Below are positions 50,335-59,359 of a DNA stretch of 64,000 nucleotides, piece after piece (positions within the stretch are counted from its first letter, which is position 1; each line of letters begins with the position of its first letter). The DNA is from Variovorax sp. dw_308 (GTDB lineage: Bacteria; Pseudomonadota; Gammaproteobacteria; Burkholderiales; Burkholderiaceae_C). The DNA lies in the NCBI RefSeq assembly GCF_019207085.1, contig NZ_JAATOM010000004.1:1-64000 (forward strand), given 5' to 3'. The notes below the pieces were generated by a model. That model saw only the letters and a list, made by a program, of their open reading frames with translations. It had not been told where the DNA came from and searched no databases. The position numbers were made by a program, and so were the translations under genes.

Positions 50335-51585
50335 TCAGCCGTTGCCGCGCACGGCTGCCAGCGCCCCGGCGCAGGCGAACGCGCTGGCCCAGGCCCACTG
50401 GAAGTTGTAACCGCCGAGCCAACCCGTGACGTCGACCACCTCGCCGATGAAGTAGAGGCCGGGCTGCTTCTTTGCCTCCATCGTCTGCGATGACAGCTCG
50501 CGCGTGTCGATGCCGCCGGCCGTCACCTCGGCCTTTTTGTAACCTTCGGTGCCGGCGGGCGTGATCTGCCAGCGGGCGATGCGCTCGGCCAGTGCCTGCA
50601 GCGCGCGGTCGGCTGCTTCATTGATGGGGCGCTGCAGGGCCGGTTCCTCGCCCACCCAGGCGTCCGCGAGGCGCGAAGGCACCAGCGAGGCCAGTTCGTT
50701 GTTGATCCGCTTGCGCGACCGGGCCTTGGCCTCGCCGAGCGCGGCGGCGACGTCGACACCGGGTGCGAAGTCGATGGTCAGGGGCGTGCCTTCCTTCCAG
50801 TAGCTGGAGATCTGCAGCACCGCCGGCCCTGACAGTCCGCGGTGCGTGAACAACAGGTCTTCCAGGAAAAACATGCGCTCCTTCCTGGCGCCGGTCTCGA
50901 TCTGCACCGGCAGCGCCAGCCCAGCCAGGCCGGCGTAAGGCGCCCAGCCTTCGCCGGCGAAAGTCAGCGGCACCAGCGCGGGACGCGGCGGGATGACGTC
51001 CAGGCCGAACTGGCGCGCGATGCGATAGCCGAAATCGCTCGCGCCAAGCTGCGGGATCGACAGGCCGCCTGTGGCGACGACGATGTTCGCGGCCTCGACC
51101 GCACCGCGGCTGGTTTCGACCTGGTAGCTGCCCGTGGCCTTGCCATCCGCCGCCGAATACGCGAGCGATTTCACGCTGCACGGCTGCCAGTGCGTGACGC
51201 CGCCCTCGGCGCATTCGGCCAGCAGCATGTCGATGATCTGCTGCGACGGGCCATCGCAGAACAACTGGCCCTTGTGCTTCTCGTGGTGCGCGATGCCGTG
51301 GCGGTCCACCAGGGCGATGAATTGCTGCGAGGTATAGCGCGACAGCGCCGACCGGCAGAAATTCGGGTTCTCGCCGACGAAGTGCTTCTGCGGCGCGCGC
51401 GGGTCCAGGTCGCGATTGGTGAAGTTGCAGCGTCCGCCGCCCGAGATGCGGATCTTCTCGGCAATGCGTTCGCTGTGGTCGATGAGCAGCACCTTCCGGC
51501 CGCGCTGGCCGGCCTGCGCCGCGCAGAACAGGCCGGCGGCGCCAGCACCGATGACCACGACGTCGAAATTCATTGCGTCAGCCAT
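50335..51585 (-). CDS. HI0933/BaiN-like NAD(P)/FAD-dependent oxidoreductase
   Basis: This 416-residue flavoprotein starts with a Rossmann dinucleotide-binding fold (VVVIGAGAAGLFCAAQAGQR) and the family signature EKIRISGGGRCNFTNRD. GLSIPQLGASDFGYRIAR and VVATGG follow, and the C terminus has TAGGIDTRELSSQTMEAKKQ and GLYFIGEVVDVTGWLGGYNF, QWAWASAFACAGALA. Members of the HI0933 family include YhiN and bile-acid-related reductases; the substrate here is unknown. The start is ambiguous among ATG 51585, ATG 51576 and TTG 51591; I took 51585. The upstream lipoprotein gene ends 21 bp before it. Confidence 0.88.
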   Translation of the reverse strand: MADAMNFDVVVIGAGAAGLFCAAQAGQRGRKVLLIDHSERIAEKIRISGGGRCNFTNRDLDPRAPQKHFVGENPNFCRSALSRYTSQQFIALVDRHGIAHHEKHKGQLFCDGPSQQIIDMLLAECAEGGVTHWQPCSVKSLAYSAADGKATGSYQVETSRGAVEAANIVVATGGLSIPQLGASDFGYRIARQFGLDVIPPRPALVPLTFAGEGWAPYAGLAGLALPVQIETGARKERMFFLEDLLFTHRGLSGPAVLQISSYWKEGTPLTIDFAPGVDVAAALGEAKARSRKRINNELASLVPSRLADAWVGEEPALQRPINEAADRALQALAERIARWQITPAGTEGYKKAEVTAGGIDTRELSSQTMEAKKQPGLYFIGEVVDVTGWLGGYNFQWAWASAFACAGALAAVRGNG

Positions 51586-51606
51586 GGTCAACGGTCCTGC
51601 AGACGT

Positions 51607-52395
51607 TCATCGCGACGTCGCCCCATCCGCCGTGATCACCGGCATCGGGTTGTATTTCAGATGCCCGACGTAGCGCAGCGGTTGCGTCGCCGGGATCGAC
51701 GGCACGTCGCCTTCGCGCATGTGCAGCAGGTCGGCCGGGCTGACCCAGCGCGGGTCGGCGGTGGTGATCGGCTTGCCGGCCTGGTTGTAGGCCTCCAGCA
51801 CGAACTGGGAGCAGAAGAAGCGGTCGTTGCGGCTGGCGCCCAGTTGCACCGTGGCCATGCCGGTGACGCAGAAGTTGCTGACCGCCGACGGCACCAGCGG
51901 CAACTCGCACATGCGGCGATTCAGCACGAAGGGTGCATCCAGCATCACGCCGACGGTGTTGTAGGGCGTGCCCACCTGCGACAAGGCCCAGGCGCGCATG
52001 CGCTCGACATGGGCTTCGTCGAGGCCGGGCGCGCGAAAGGCCACCACCATCTGTTCCTCTGCGATCACTTCGTCGAGGCCGCGCGCGCGCACGCCGCTGC
52101 CCACGGCCTCGGCGATGCGCCCGTCACCCAGGTAGAGCACCGCATGGCTCACCGGCGCGAAGCTGCCGAGGCGGATCCCAAACGACTTGATGGTGGCGAC
52201 CGAGGTCAGCAGGATGTCGCCGGGTTCGAGCGCGGCAACGGTGATGAGTTCCCCGCCGTTGCCGGGCGCAATGGCCGAACTCTGGATGCGAAGGGCTGGC
52301 GGCGTGTCCCGGATCGGAAGGTCCACGCGCGAGGCGCAGGCTGACATCAACAGCGCCGCGCAAGTCGCGGCGACCATGGCTGGAAGTCTCATCAT
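51607..52395 (-). CDS. YiiX/permuted-papain-like lipoprotein peptidase or amidase
   Basis: This 262-residue protein has a lipoprotein signal (MRLPAMVAATCAALLMSAC) and a permuted papain-like fold of the YiiX/YebB type. The order is ELEPGDILLT-like AALEPGDILLTSVATIKSFG, then the histidine in PVSHAVLYLGDGRIAEAVGS, and the cysteine near the C terminus in NDRFFCSQFVLEAYNQAG, opposite to NlpC/P60. That arrangement suggests an amidase or thioesterase acting on lipidated or peptide substrates. The ATG at 52395 overlaps the sterol-desaturase-family stop (ATGA), so the two are coupled. Confidence 0.82.
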   Translation of the reverse strand: MMRLPAMVAATCAALLMSACASRVDLPIRDTPPALRIQSSAIAPGNGGELITVAALEPGDILLTSVATIKSFGIRLGSFAPVSHAVLYLGDGRIAEAVGSGVRARGLDEVIAEEQMVVAFRAPGLDEAHVERMRAWALSQVGTPYNTVGVMLDAPFVLNRRMCELPLVPSAVSNFCVTGMATVQLGASRNDRFFCSQFVLEAYNQAGKPITTADPRWVSPADLLHMREGDVPSIPATQPLRYVGHLKYNPMPVITADGATSR

Positions 52396-53519
52396 CCCTT
52401 CCAGACGAACGGAAACTTGAGCTGCTTGAAGAAGCCGTTCGGCACGTAGTCGCCGACCACGCCGTAGTGCTCGGGCCACAGCCTGGTGCTCTTCACGGCG
52501 GTGCCGAAGAGGTAGTCGAGGAAGGCGTAGTGCGCCGCGTAGTTCTTGTCGATCGCCTCGTCGTCCTGGCTGTGGTGCCAATGGTGGAAGTTGGGCGTGA
52601 CGATGATGTAGCGCAGCGGCCCGAGGCGCACGTTCACATTGCAATGGTTGAAGACCGCCTGGAACCCGACCACCACGATGTACGCGTCGATCACTTCCTT
52701 GCTGAAGCCCAGCACGTAGATCGGCGCGAGCACCAGCGTGCGGGTGATCAGCAGCTCGAGGATGTGCTGGCGCGAGCCGGCCATCCAGTCCATGCTCTTC
52801 ACGCTGTGGTGCACCGCATGCAGGCGCCACAGCAGCGGGACCTCGTGGTAGCCGCGATGGGTCCAGTACTGCACCAGGTCGGCCACGAGGATGATGAGCA
52901 GCAGCCCGGCCCAGAACGGCAGGTTGGCCACCCAGCCGCGGATGCCGTCGTGGGCCGCCCAGCCGAACAGCTTGTGCACCAGCAGGTTGGTCGCCAGCAG
53001 CACGAAGCCCACGATCATGTGGTTGACGATGAAGTGGTGCAGGTCAGTCTGCCACTCGTCGCGGAACACCGGCTGCTCCTTGCGGTAGGCGAACAGCTTC
53101 TCGATGAAGATGAAGATCAGCGACGAGCCGAGCAGGTCGAGGATGAACCAGTCGAGCCCGATGTAGGGCGTGTGGTCGGGGAAGTTGCTGTCCACCGGAA
53201 CCTTGTGGCCGCCCAGCAGCAGTGCGGCCGCGACCAGCAGGAACGCGAAGGCCGACAGCCAGCGTGCCCGGTTGAAGATCACGTTGACCAGCGACATGCC
53301 GCCCGCGATCACCATGGCCGCCAGCAGGATGAAGCGCATCACGTCGACGTTGTAGCTGCGGCGCAGCTCCGGCGTCGTGAGGTATTGCGGGAAATGGAAG
53401 GCCAGCACGCCCAGCAAGCACAGGATGCCGAGGGTCAGCGCGATGGTTCCTGTGACTAATCCCTTGCCCGGTTGAAGTTCACCGTGGCTCTCACTGAATT
53501 CGTTGAGTTTTTCGAGCAT
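52392..53519 (-). CDS. Sterol desaturase/fatty acid hydroxylase family membrane enzyme
   Basis: This 375-residue integral membrane protein is a di-iron hydroxylase/desaturase. The histidine clusters are visible: QTDLHHFIVNH, QYWTHRGYHEV, LHAVHHSVKSMDW, NHCN and NFHHWHHSQDD. Six or so hydrophobic segments surround them, with the metal ligands facing the cytoplasm. The substrate is unknown; lipids or sterol-like hopanoids are possible. I chose ATG 53519 (MLEKLNEF), with GGAAAGC upstream; an in-frame start 45 nt earlier is weaker. It is coupled to the YiiX-like lipoprotein gene and divergent from the M48 peptidase gene 121 bp away. Confidence 0.88.
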   Translation of the reverse strand: MLEKLNEFSESHGELQPGKGLVTGTIALTLGILCLLGVLAFHFPQYLTTPELRRSYNVDVMRFILLAAMVIAGGMSLVNVIFNRARWLSAFAFLLVAAALLLGGHKVPVDSNFPDHTPYIGLDWFILDLLGSSLIFIFIEKLFAYRKEQPVFRDEWQTDLHHFIVNHMIVGFVLLATNLLVHKLFGWAAHDGIRGWVANLPFWAGLLLIILVADLVQYWTHRGYHEVPLLWRLHAVHHSVKSMDWMAGSRQHILELLITRTLVLAPIYVLGFSKEVIDAYIVVVGFQAVFNHCNVNVRLGPLRYIIVTPNFHHWHHSQDDEAIDKNYAAHYAFLDYLFGTAVKSTRLWPEHYGVVGDYVPNGFFKQLKFPFVWKG

Positions 53520-53640
53520 TTCTAGCTTTCCGCCATCGGGTGACAGATGGATCATCCCTGTCATTATTTTTGAACCAGCCGGTTGCGATTGTCAGTGGGT
53601 CATTCCCTCGTCGCATCCCCGGCCGGAGGGAGCTCATAAC

Positions 53641-56600
53641 ATGGATGCGTTGTATCCGGCAGGTCCGGACGCGGGGAAGGATGCGATTGTCAGGGCTACC
53701 GCTGCGTACCGCCGGCAAGCCTGGCTCGCGATGTCGGCATTGCTGGCATTTGTTGCCGCTTACCTGGGTTTTTCAGGGTGGCTGGCCTGGAAGGCATGGG
53801 TGTTGATCGGGGCGTCGCTGCATGGCTCGCCCGACGGCGTGCGGCAACTGGCGGTGGGCGTGGCGGCAGGCTTCCTGGCCTTCTTCATGCTCAAGGCGCT
53901 GGTGTTCGTGCGGCGCGGCGAGCTGGGTTCGCTCACGGAGATTTCTGCCGCGGAACAACCGCGCCTGTTCGCCTTCCTGCACCGCCTGGCCGACGAAGCC
54001 AATGCGCCGAGGCCGCACAAGGTGTACCTTTCGACCCGCGTCAATGCGGCGGTGTTCTACGACCTGTCGCTGGCCAACCTGTTGCTGCCCTCGCGCAAGA
54101 ACCTTGAGATCGGGCTGGCGCTGGTCAACATGCTGACGGTGTCGGAGTTCAAGGCCGTGCTGGCCCATGAGTTCGGGCATTTCGCGCAGCGCACGATGGC
54201 GGTCGGGCGCTGGGTTTACCTGGCGCAGCAGATTGCCGGGCACGTCGTGGCCAAGCGCGACCGCTTCGACAACTTCCTCGGCGGCCTGTCGCGCGCCGAC
54301 ATCCGCGTAGCCTGGGTGGGCTGGATGTTCTCGCTGCTGGTGTGGGCCATCCGCTCGCTGGTGGACAGCTTGTTCCGCGTGGTGGTGCTGGCCGACCGCG
54401 CGCTGTCGCGCGAGATGGAGTTCCAGGCCGACCGCGTGGCCGTGGGCCTGGCGGGCAGCGATGCGCTGGTGCATGCGCTCTACAGGATGCAGGCGGCCGA
54501 GACGGCCTGGGACCGCACACTGGAGTTCGCCAACCAGCAGTTGAAGAAAGGCCAGGCGACGGCCGACCTCTACGACATCCAGGCCCGCGTGCTGGTCAAG
54601 TTGCGCGCGGTCTACGACGATCCCGGCTACGGCGTGCCGCCCGCATCGTCGGCTCCGGCGGCGCATCGGGTCTTCAAGCGCGACAAGATCCAGATGTCGC
54701 GCATGTGGTCGACGCACCCGGCCAGCCACGAGCGCGAAGAGAACGCCAAGAGCGTGTACTTGTCGGCGGAGCTGCGCGGCGAGTCGAGCTGGACCCTGTT
54801 CAACGAGCCGCATGCGTTGCGCGAGCGGATCTGCGCCAGCCTGATCCGCCACATCGAACCGGCACCGGCCGTGGCTTCGCGCGAAGCCTCGCAAGCGGCG
54901 CTCGATGCCGAGTACGACCGCGAGTCCTACCGCCGTCAATACCGCGGGCTCTACCTGGCCCGCGCCGTCACGCGATCGGCGACGACGGCGGAACAGTTGT
55001 TCGATCCGGAAGGGCCCGCGCATGGTTCGGCGCAGTTGTACCCCGAGTCGCTGTCCTGCGACCTCGAAAGGCTGGACGCGCTGTGCCACGAGCGCGCCGC
55101 GCTGACCGCGCTTCGCAACGGCGCTGCCGTGAGCGCGGGCACGCGGCTGGAACATCGTGGACGCCCGATCAGGCGGCGCGATCTCGCGGGCGTGATCGAG
55201 GAGGTCACGCGGGAGATCGCCGACATCGAACGCGCGCTGGCCGCGCATGACAGGCTGTGCCGCAGCACCTGCCGCGTGCTGGCCTCCAGGGCAGGCGCCG
55301 AGTGGGAGGCCAGCTGGTTCGGCCTGCTGCGCCTGCTGCACTACGCCGAGCACGCCGAAGCCAACCTGCTCGACATGCACGCCGTCCTGCAGAACACGGT
55401 CGCGATGGTCACGGCCAAGCGCAAGACCAGCCCCAAGGATGCGGAGCGCGCCTTGCGTGACGCCGGCGCCTTGTTCATGCTGATGTCGCAGGTCTCGCGC
55501 GAGCGCAGTTGCATGCTGCCGGGCCCCGAGGTGATGGCGCTGCTCGGGCATGCGAGCTGGGAGCAGATGCTGGACATTGGCGATTTCGATTTCGTGCCTC
55601 CGTCGCACGAGAACTTCAACGAGTGGCTGAAAGCGCTCGACAGCTGGCTCAATCCGATCACGCGCGCCCTGCGCTGTCTGAGGCGTGCGGCGCTGGACAG
55701 CCTGCTGCTGGCGGAGGCACGGCTGCGTGACGCGGCCATCGCGCGGCAGCCTGCGGGCGATGCGCTGCTGATGCCTGTCACGCCGGAGCGCTACGACACG
55801 CTGGTCACCGGACAGGAGCGGCCGCGACAACTGAGGCTCGACGCGTGGTCGCGGTTCCAGATCGCCGATGGATGGTGGGCCGGCACTGCGCGCATTGCCG
55901 TGGCGGGTGGCGTCGTTGCCAGCCTGATGGGCGTGAGCACGTCCTGGGGTACGTCGCGGGTCACGGCCTTCAACGGCCTGGGTCGCAATGTCGAGGTGCA
56001 GTTGGGCGGGCAGCGGACGGTGCTGGCGGCCGGTGCGTCGATGCAGTTCGAGGTCGAGGCCAACCAGCCGCTCGCCCTGACGGCGCGCACCACCGATGGC
56101 GCGGAGATCGAATCGCTGACCGTTACGCCAGAAGAGGTCGGCGCGCGCTACGTCTACAACATCGCGGGCGCCAGTCCCCTGGTGGCCTGGACGGCGACCT
56201 ATGGCGACGCAGCGGCCCGCCCGGCCAGGCTGCTGGGCGCGCCGCGCTGGTCGAGCCCGTCGGCGCAACATGTGCTCGAAGCGCCGCCGAAGCAGATCAG
56301 GACCTCGGGCGGCGGTGGCACGCGCGAAGCCTTGAGCGCCGCCGAAACGCGCTCGGTGCGCGAGAACCTCGGCCTGCTGGAAAGCGATGCGGAGCGCAAC
56401 GCGCTGATCGCGATGCATGCGCGCTGGGACGACGTGGAATCTGGCGATCTGCTCGACTGGGTCATGCTGGCGCAAGCCTTGCCGGGGCGCGATGCGATCC
56501 TGCGCGAACGGCTGCAGCGCAACCCCTATGAAGTCGTCGCGCTGCGAGCACTGCAGGATGAAGCAACGCCCGGTGAGCGACAGCGTATTTGCGACCGCCA

Positions 56601-57492
56601 CCGGGAACTGCAGCGGGCACGCCCCGACCAGGGCGACCTGGTCTATCTGACGGTGCGCTGCATCGGCGATGAAGCGGTGCGGGACGCGACCTTCAAGCGC
56701 GGCGCGGCCCAGTATCCGGACAGCGTCTGGTTCGCCTACGCGGCCGCCCATGTGTGGGCTGCCGAGCAGGCCTGGCCGCAGGCGCGGCAGGCGCTGGAAG
56801 CGGCGGCGAGGAGTGCGCCGCTGCGCAACGCCGTGTCGATGGAGCTGGCGCGCATCCGCCGCATCGAAGGTGGCGAGGGCGCCGATCTTGCCGACCTGGC
56901 TGCTCATTCCAAAGTGCTCAAGACCCTGGTCGAGTTGCGCGGTGGAAACTTGTCGCTATCGGACGGGGCAGCGCTTGGCTACGCCGCATTGGACCGGGGC
57001 CAACTCGACAGGGCGCTCGCACTCGCCGAGGCCCCGTCGGCGCCGGAACATCGGCTGGCGCTGATGGTCGGGGCGTCCGACGGCGCCGGGCCTGCGGCCG
57101 TCGCCGCGGCACTCAAGGCGCAAGCCCGCCTGGCGATGGATCTCGACAATGCCTGGATGGCCATCGGCCTCGCGATCAAGTCGGGGCAGAAGACCGATCA
57201 CGTGCTGGCTGCACTCGTGCGCCGGTTGCCGGCCGCCGAGATGAAGGCGCTGAGCGACTTCGTGGCGGGCCTGGAAGCCTTGCGTGACCAGTCGCACGAC
57301 CCGGTGCGGCCCGAGTCGGAATTCCGCGACCGGATCCACCTGGAGGCCATGCTGCAAGGCGTGTCGCCGCAACTGCGGGCGCAGGCCTACGGCATCGGGC
57401 TCATCGCCTGGGGCCAGCGTGCGCCGGCACCGTGGCGGAGCTTTGCAAAGCGGGCGCTGCTGCCAGCGGAGCGGCCCTACTTCAGCGGCTGA
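53641..57492 (+). CDS. Giant M48-family zinc metallopeptidase with long C-terminal extension
   Basis: This 1283-residue protein has two N-terminal transmembrane helices (about residues 26-50 and 70-92) and an M48 peptidase domain with the zinc-binding LAHEFGHFAQ (H176, E177, H180) and downstream MEFQADRVAVGLAG, whose glutamate is the third ligand. A further hydrophobic segment near residue 225-245 follows. M48 enzymes such as HtpX are about 300 residues; here some 950 more follow, with one more hydrophobic segment near residue 750 (TARIAVAGGVVASLMGVS) and then an alpha-helical, TPR-like region (NPYEVVALRALQDEATPGER, WAAEQAWPQARQALEAAARS). The start is ATG 53641 with GGAGGGAG upstream. The extension may bind substrates or partners. 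The C-terminal half's role is unknown. Confidence 0.85.
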   Translation: MDALYPAGPDAGKDAIVRATAAYRRQAWLAMSALLAFVAAYLGFSGWLAWKAWVLIGASLHGSPDGVRQLAVGVAAGFLAFFMLKALVFVRRGELGSLTEISAAEQPRLFAFLHRLADEANAPRPHKVYLSTRVNAAVFYDLSLANLLLPSRKNLEIGLALVNMLTVSEFKAVLAHEFGHFAQRTMAVGRWVYLAQQIAGHVVAKRDRFDNFLGGLSRADIRVAWVGWMFSLLVWAIRSLVDSLFRVVVLADRALSREMEFQADRVAVGLAGSDALVHALYRMQAAETAWDRTLEFANQQLKKGQATADLYDIQARVLVKLRAVYDDPGYGVPPASSAPAAHRVFKRDKIQMSRMWSTHPASHEREENAKSVYLSAELRGESSWTLFNEPHALRERICASLIRHIEPAPAVASREASQAALDAEYDRESYRRQYRGLYLARAVTRSATTAEQLFDPEGPAHGSAQLYPESLSCDLERLDALCHERAALTALRNGAAVSAGTRLEHRGRPIRRRDLAGVIEEVTREIADIERALAAHDRLCRSTCRVLASRAGAEWEASWFGLLRLLHYAEHAEANLLDMHAVLQNTVAMVTAKRKTSPKDAERALRDAGALFMLMSQVSRERSCMLPGPEVMALLGHASWEQMLDIGDFDFVPPSHENFNEWLKALDSWLNPITRALRCLRRAALDSLLLAEARLRDAAIARQPAGDALLMPVTPERYDTLVTGQERPRQLRLDAWSRFQIADGWWAGTARIAVAGGVVASLMGVSTSWGTSRVTAFNGLGRNVEVQLGGQRTVLAAGASMQFEVEANQPLALTARTTDGAEIESLTVTPEEVGARYVYNIAGASPLVAWTATYGDAAARPARLLGAPRWSSPSAQHVLEAPPKQIRTSGGGGTREALSAAETRSVRENLGLLESDAERNALIAMHARWDDVESGDLLDWVMLAQALPGRDAILRERLQRNPYEVVALRALQDEATPGERQRICDRHRELQRARPDQGDLVYLTVRCIGDEAVRDATFKRGAAQYPDSVWFAYAAAHVWAAEQAWPQARQALEAAARSAPLRNAVSMELARIRRIEGGEGADLADLAAHSKVLKTLVELRGGNLSLSDGAALGYAALDRGQLDRALALAEAPSAPEHRLALMVGASDGAGPAAVAAALKAQARLAMDLDNAWMAIGLAIKSGQKTDHVLAALVRRLPAAEMKALSDFVAGLEALRDQSHDPVRPESEFRDRIHLEAMLQGVSPQLRAQAYGIGLIAWGQRAPAPWRSFAKRALLPAERPYFSG

Positions 57493-57499
57493 AAGCTTC

Positions 57500-58297
57500 T
57501 CAAGTCCCGAAGCGGGACTGGTTCTCCGCACCGGCCGCGGCCAGGCCGCGCAGCACGTCGCCCACGACGATGATCGACGGGCTCGCGAGGGCGGCCTCCG
57601 CAATGCCGGCCTGCAACCGGGACAGCGTGGTCGCGATGTGGCGTTGCTGCGGCAGGCTCGCATGCTGGATCACCGCCACCGGCGTATCGCCGGGCAGACC
57701 CTCTAGCAGTTCGTTCTGGATGTGCTGCACGCCGGACACACCCATGTAGATCACCAGCGTGAGCCGCGCGTCGCGCACCGTGGCGGCCAGGACGCGCCAG
57801 TCCGTCGGGGCCTCGGCCGCGCCGGCGCCGGTCTTGGCATGGCCGGTGACGAACACCACGCCCTGTGCATGGTCGCGGTGCGTGAGCGGTACGTTGAGCG
57901 AGGTCACCGCCGCCAGGCCCGCAGTGATGCCGTTGACCACGGTGCATTCGATGCCGGCTTCGCGCAGGTGCTCGACCTCCTCGCCGCCGCGGCCGAAGAT
58001 GAATGGGTCGCCGCCCTTGAGGCGCACCACGGCTTCGCCTTCGCGCACGGCGGTGATCATGAGCTTCTCGATGAAGGCCTGCGGCGTGCTCTTGCAGCCG
58101 CCGCGCTTGCCCACGTGGACGATGCGCGCCTCGGGCCGCGCATAGCCGAGGATCGCGTCGTCGACCAGGTCGTCGACGAAGAGCACGGTGGCCGCATGGA
58201 TCGCCTTGACGGCCTTCAGCGTCAGCAGGTCCGGGTCGCCCGGGCCGGCGCCGACGAGCGTGCAAGTGCCTTGGGAGGGGAATGTGGGTTTGCTCAT
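57500..58297 (-). CDS. cobA: Uroporphyrinogen-III C-methyltransferase (siroheme synthesis)
   Basis: CobA/SUMT methylates uroporphyrinogen III twice to precorrin-2, the precursor of siroheme (the nitrite reductase cofactor) and of cobalamin. The 265-residue protein shows VGAGPGDPDLLTLKAVKAIH, DDLVDDAILGYARPEARIVH, VRLKGGDPFIFGRGGEEVEH, VVNGITAGLAAVTSLNVPLT and HRDHAQGVVFVTGH, all diagnostic SUMT motifs. ATG 58297 overlaps the ybiB stop as ATGA. It is the last gene of the nitrate-assimilation series, so siroheme supply is co-ordinated with the nitrite reductase NirB. Confidence 0.95.
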   Translation of the reverse strand: MSKPTFPSQGTCTLVGAGPGDPDLLTLKAVKAIHAATVLFVDDLVDDAILGYARPEARIVHVGKRGGCKSTPQAFIEKLMITAVREGEAVVRLKGGDPFIFGRGGEEVEHLREAGIECTVVNGITAGLAAVTSLNVPLTHRDHAQGVVFVTGHAKTGAGAAEAPTDWRVLAATVRDARLTLVIYMGVSGVQHIQNELLEGLPGDTPVAVIQHASLPQQRHIATTLSRLQAGIAEAALASPSIIVVGDVLRGLAAAGAENQSRFGT

Positions 58298-59199
58298 AGC
58301 CGGTTCGCCAGTTGCTTGATGTGTTCGACCTGTTGCGCGATCGCGGCCGGCACGGGCGCCTCGCCGGCCAGCACGCGCCGCGTGTAGTCGGCGGTCGTCT
58401 CGATGTCGATCTCGGTCGGCAGGCCCTCGACCTCGGCATGCGTGCCGGGTTGCTGCGCCTGCAGTTCGATGCGGGCGCCGCGCAGGAAGCCGTCGATCTG
58501 CGCAGTGCGGCGCGGGTCCGACACCACCTCGCCTTCGAGGCCGCGCGAGAGCAGGGCAGTGATGCCCATCAGCTCGAAGGTGGCGGCCATCGATTCGGCA
58601 TACGCCGGGTGGGTGTAGCTGCCGACGACGACACATTCGCCTTCGGTCGGCTGCATCAGCTTGACGACGCTGTGGCCCGGGTTGCGCAGGCCCACCACGC
58701 GGCGCACGTCGAGCAGGCGCTTGAGGCCGGGGCTGAGGAGTTCCGTCGGGGCGAAGGCGACCTGGCCGTCGGCGATGGGGGCGATGGACGTCATCGGCAG
58801 GGTGCCGAGCGCGGCGAGCACGCTGGACGCCAGGACGCGAGTGGATTCGGTGGCCGCGCCGTGTACCAGCACGGGCAGGCCTTCGCGTGCCAGCAGCAAC
58901 GCCAGCAGCGGCGTAAGCACCGGCAACTTGCGCGCGCCGTTGTAGCTGGGCAGCACGATGAGGGGACGGTCGCTGGCCGGGATGCGGTGCAGGCGGGCAT
59001 GCGTTGCGTCGAGAAAGCCGGCCATCTCGTCGGGCGTCTCGCCCTTGATGCGCATGGCCAGGCAGAAGCCGCCGACCTCCAGGTCGGTGACGGTGCCGTC
59101 CAGCACCTGGCCGAACAGGTCGGTGGCCTGCGCGCGGGTGAGCGGCTTCGCGCCGCGTGCGCCGCGGCCGATTTCCTTGATGTATTGGCTGATTCCCAT
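58294..59199 (-). CDS. ybiB: DNA-binding protein YbiB (TrpD2, phosphoribosyltransferase-fold)
   Basis: YbiB has the glycosyltransferase family 3 (TrpD-like) fold but binds nucleic acid rather than acting in tryptophan synthesis. The 301-residue protein shows GISQYIKEIGRGARGAKPLT, DLEVGGFCLAMRIKGETPDE, VLPSYNGARKLPVLTPLLAL, GLPVLVHGAATESTRVLASS, and VGLRNPGHSVVKLMQPTEG. The classical anthranilate-binding pattern is altered. It is linked to nasA and cobA in nitrate-assimilation clusters of several proteobacteria. ATG 59199 was chosen because upstream in-frame sequence is not family-like. Confidence 0.9.
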   Translation of the reverse strand: MGISQYIKEIGRGARGAKPLTRAQATDLFGQVLDGTVTDLEVGGFCLAMRIKGETPDEMAGFLDATHARLHRIPASDRPLIVLPSYNGARKLPVLTPLLALLLAREGLPVLVHGAATESTRVLASSVLAALGTLPMTSIAPIADGQVAFAPTELLSPGLKRLLDVRRVVGLRNPGHSVVKLMQPTEGECVVVGSYTHPAYAESMAATFELMGITALLSRGLEGEVVSDPRRTAQIDGFLRGARIELQAQQPGTHAEVEGLPTEIDIETTADYTRRVLAGEAPVPAAIAQQVEHIKQLANRL

Positions 59200-59359
59200 G
59201 GGTGCGCGGATTGTCCCGCATGCGTTATGCCAATACGTGAGTCGGCTTATGCCTGCGTGGATTGCATCCGAGGTCACTGGGGCCCCCACGCTCGGCACTT
59301 CGTGTCCTCGCTGCCCCCCGAGGGGGCATGAGCTTGTTTGGGGCGGCCCGGCACCGCGC
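59200..59359. other. ybiB-nasA spacer with GC-rich hairpin
   Basis: This 160-bp spacer contains TGCCCCC-CGA-GGGGGCA at 59312-59328, a perfect 7-bp stem with a 3-nt loop, flanked by further G/C runs (GGGGCCCCCAC and TTGGGGCGGCCC). It has no T-run, so it resembles an intergenic repetitive hairpin rather than a strong terminator. It lies in the presumed transcript from nasA to ybiB. Confidence 0.5.

Noticed and set aside
53773..56907. Minus-strand open frame of 1044 codons opposite the M48 gene
   Set aside because: It is rich in Arg, Gln and His as expected from a GC-rich antisense frame. The + strand M48 protein has real motifs and a good start.
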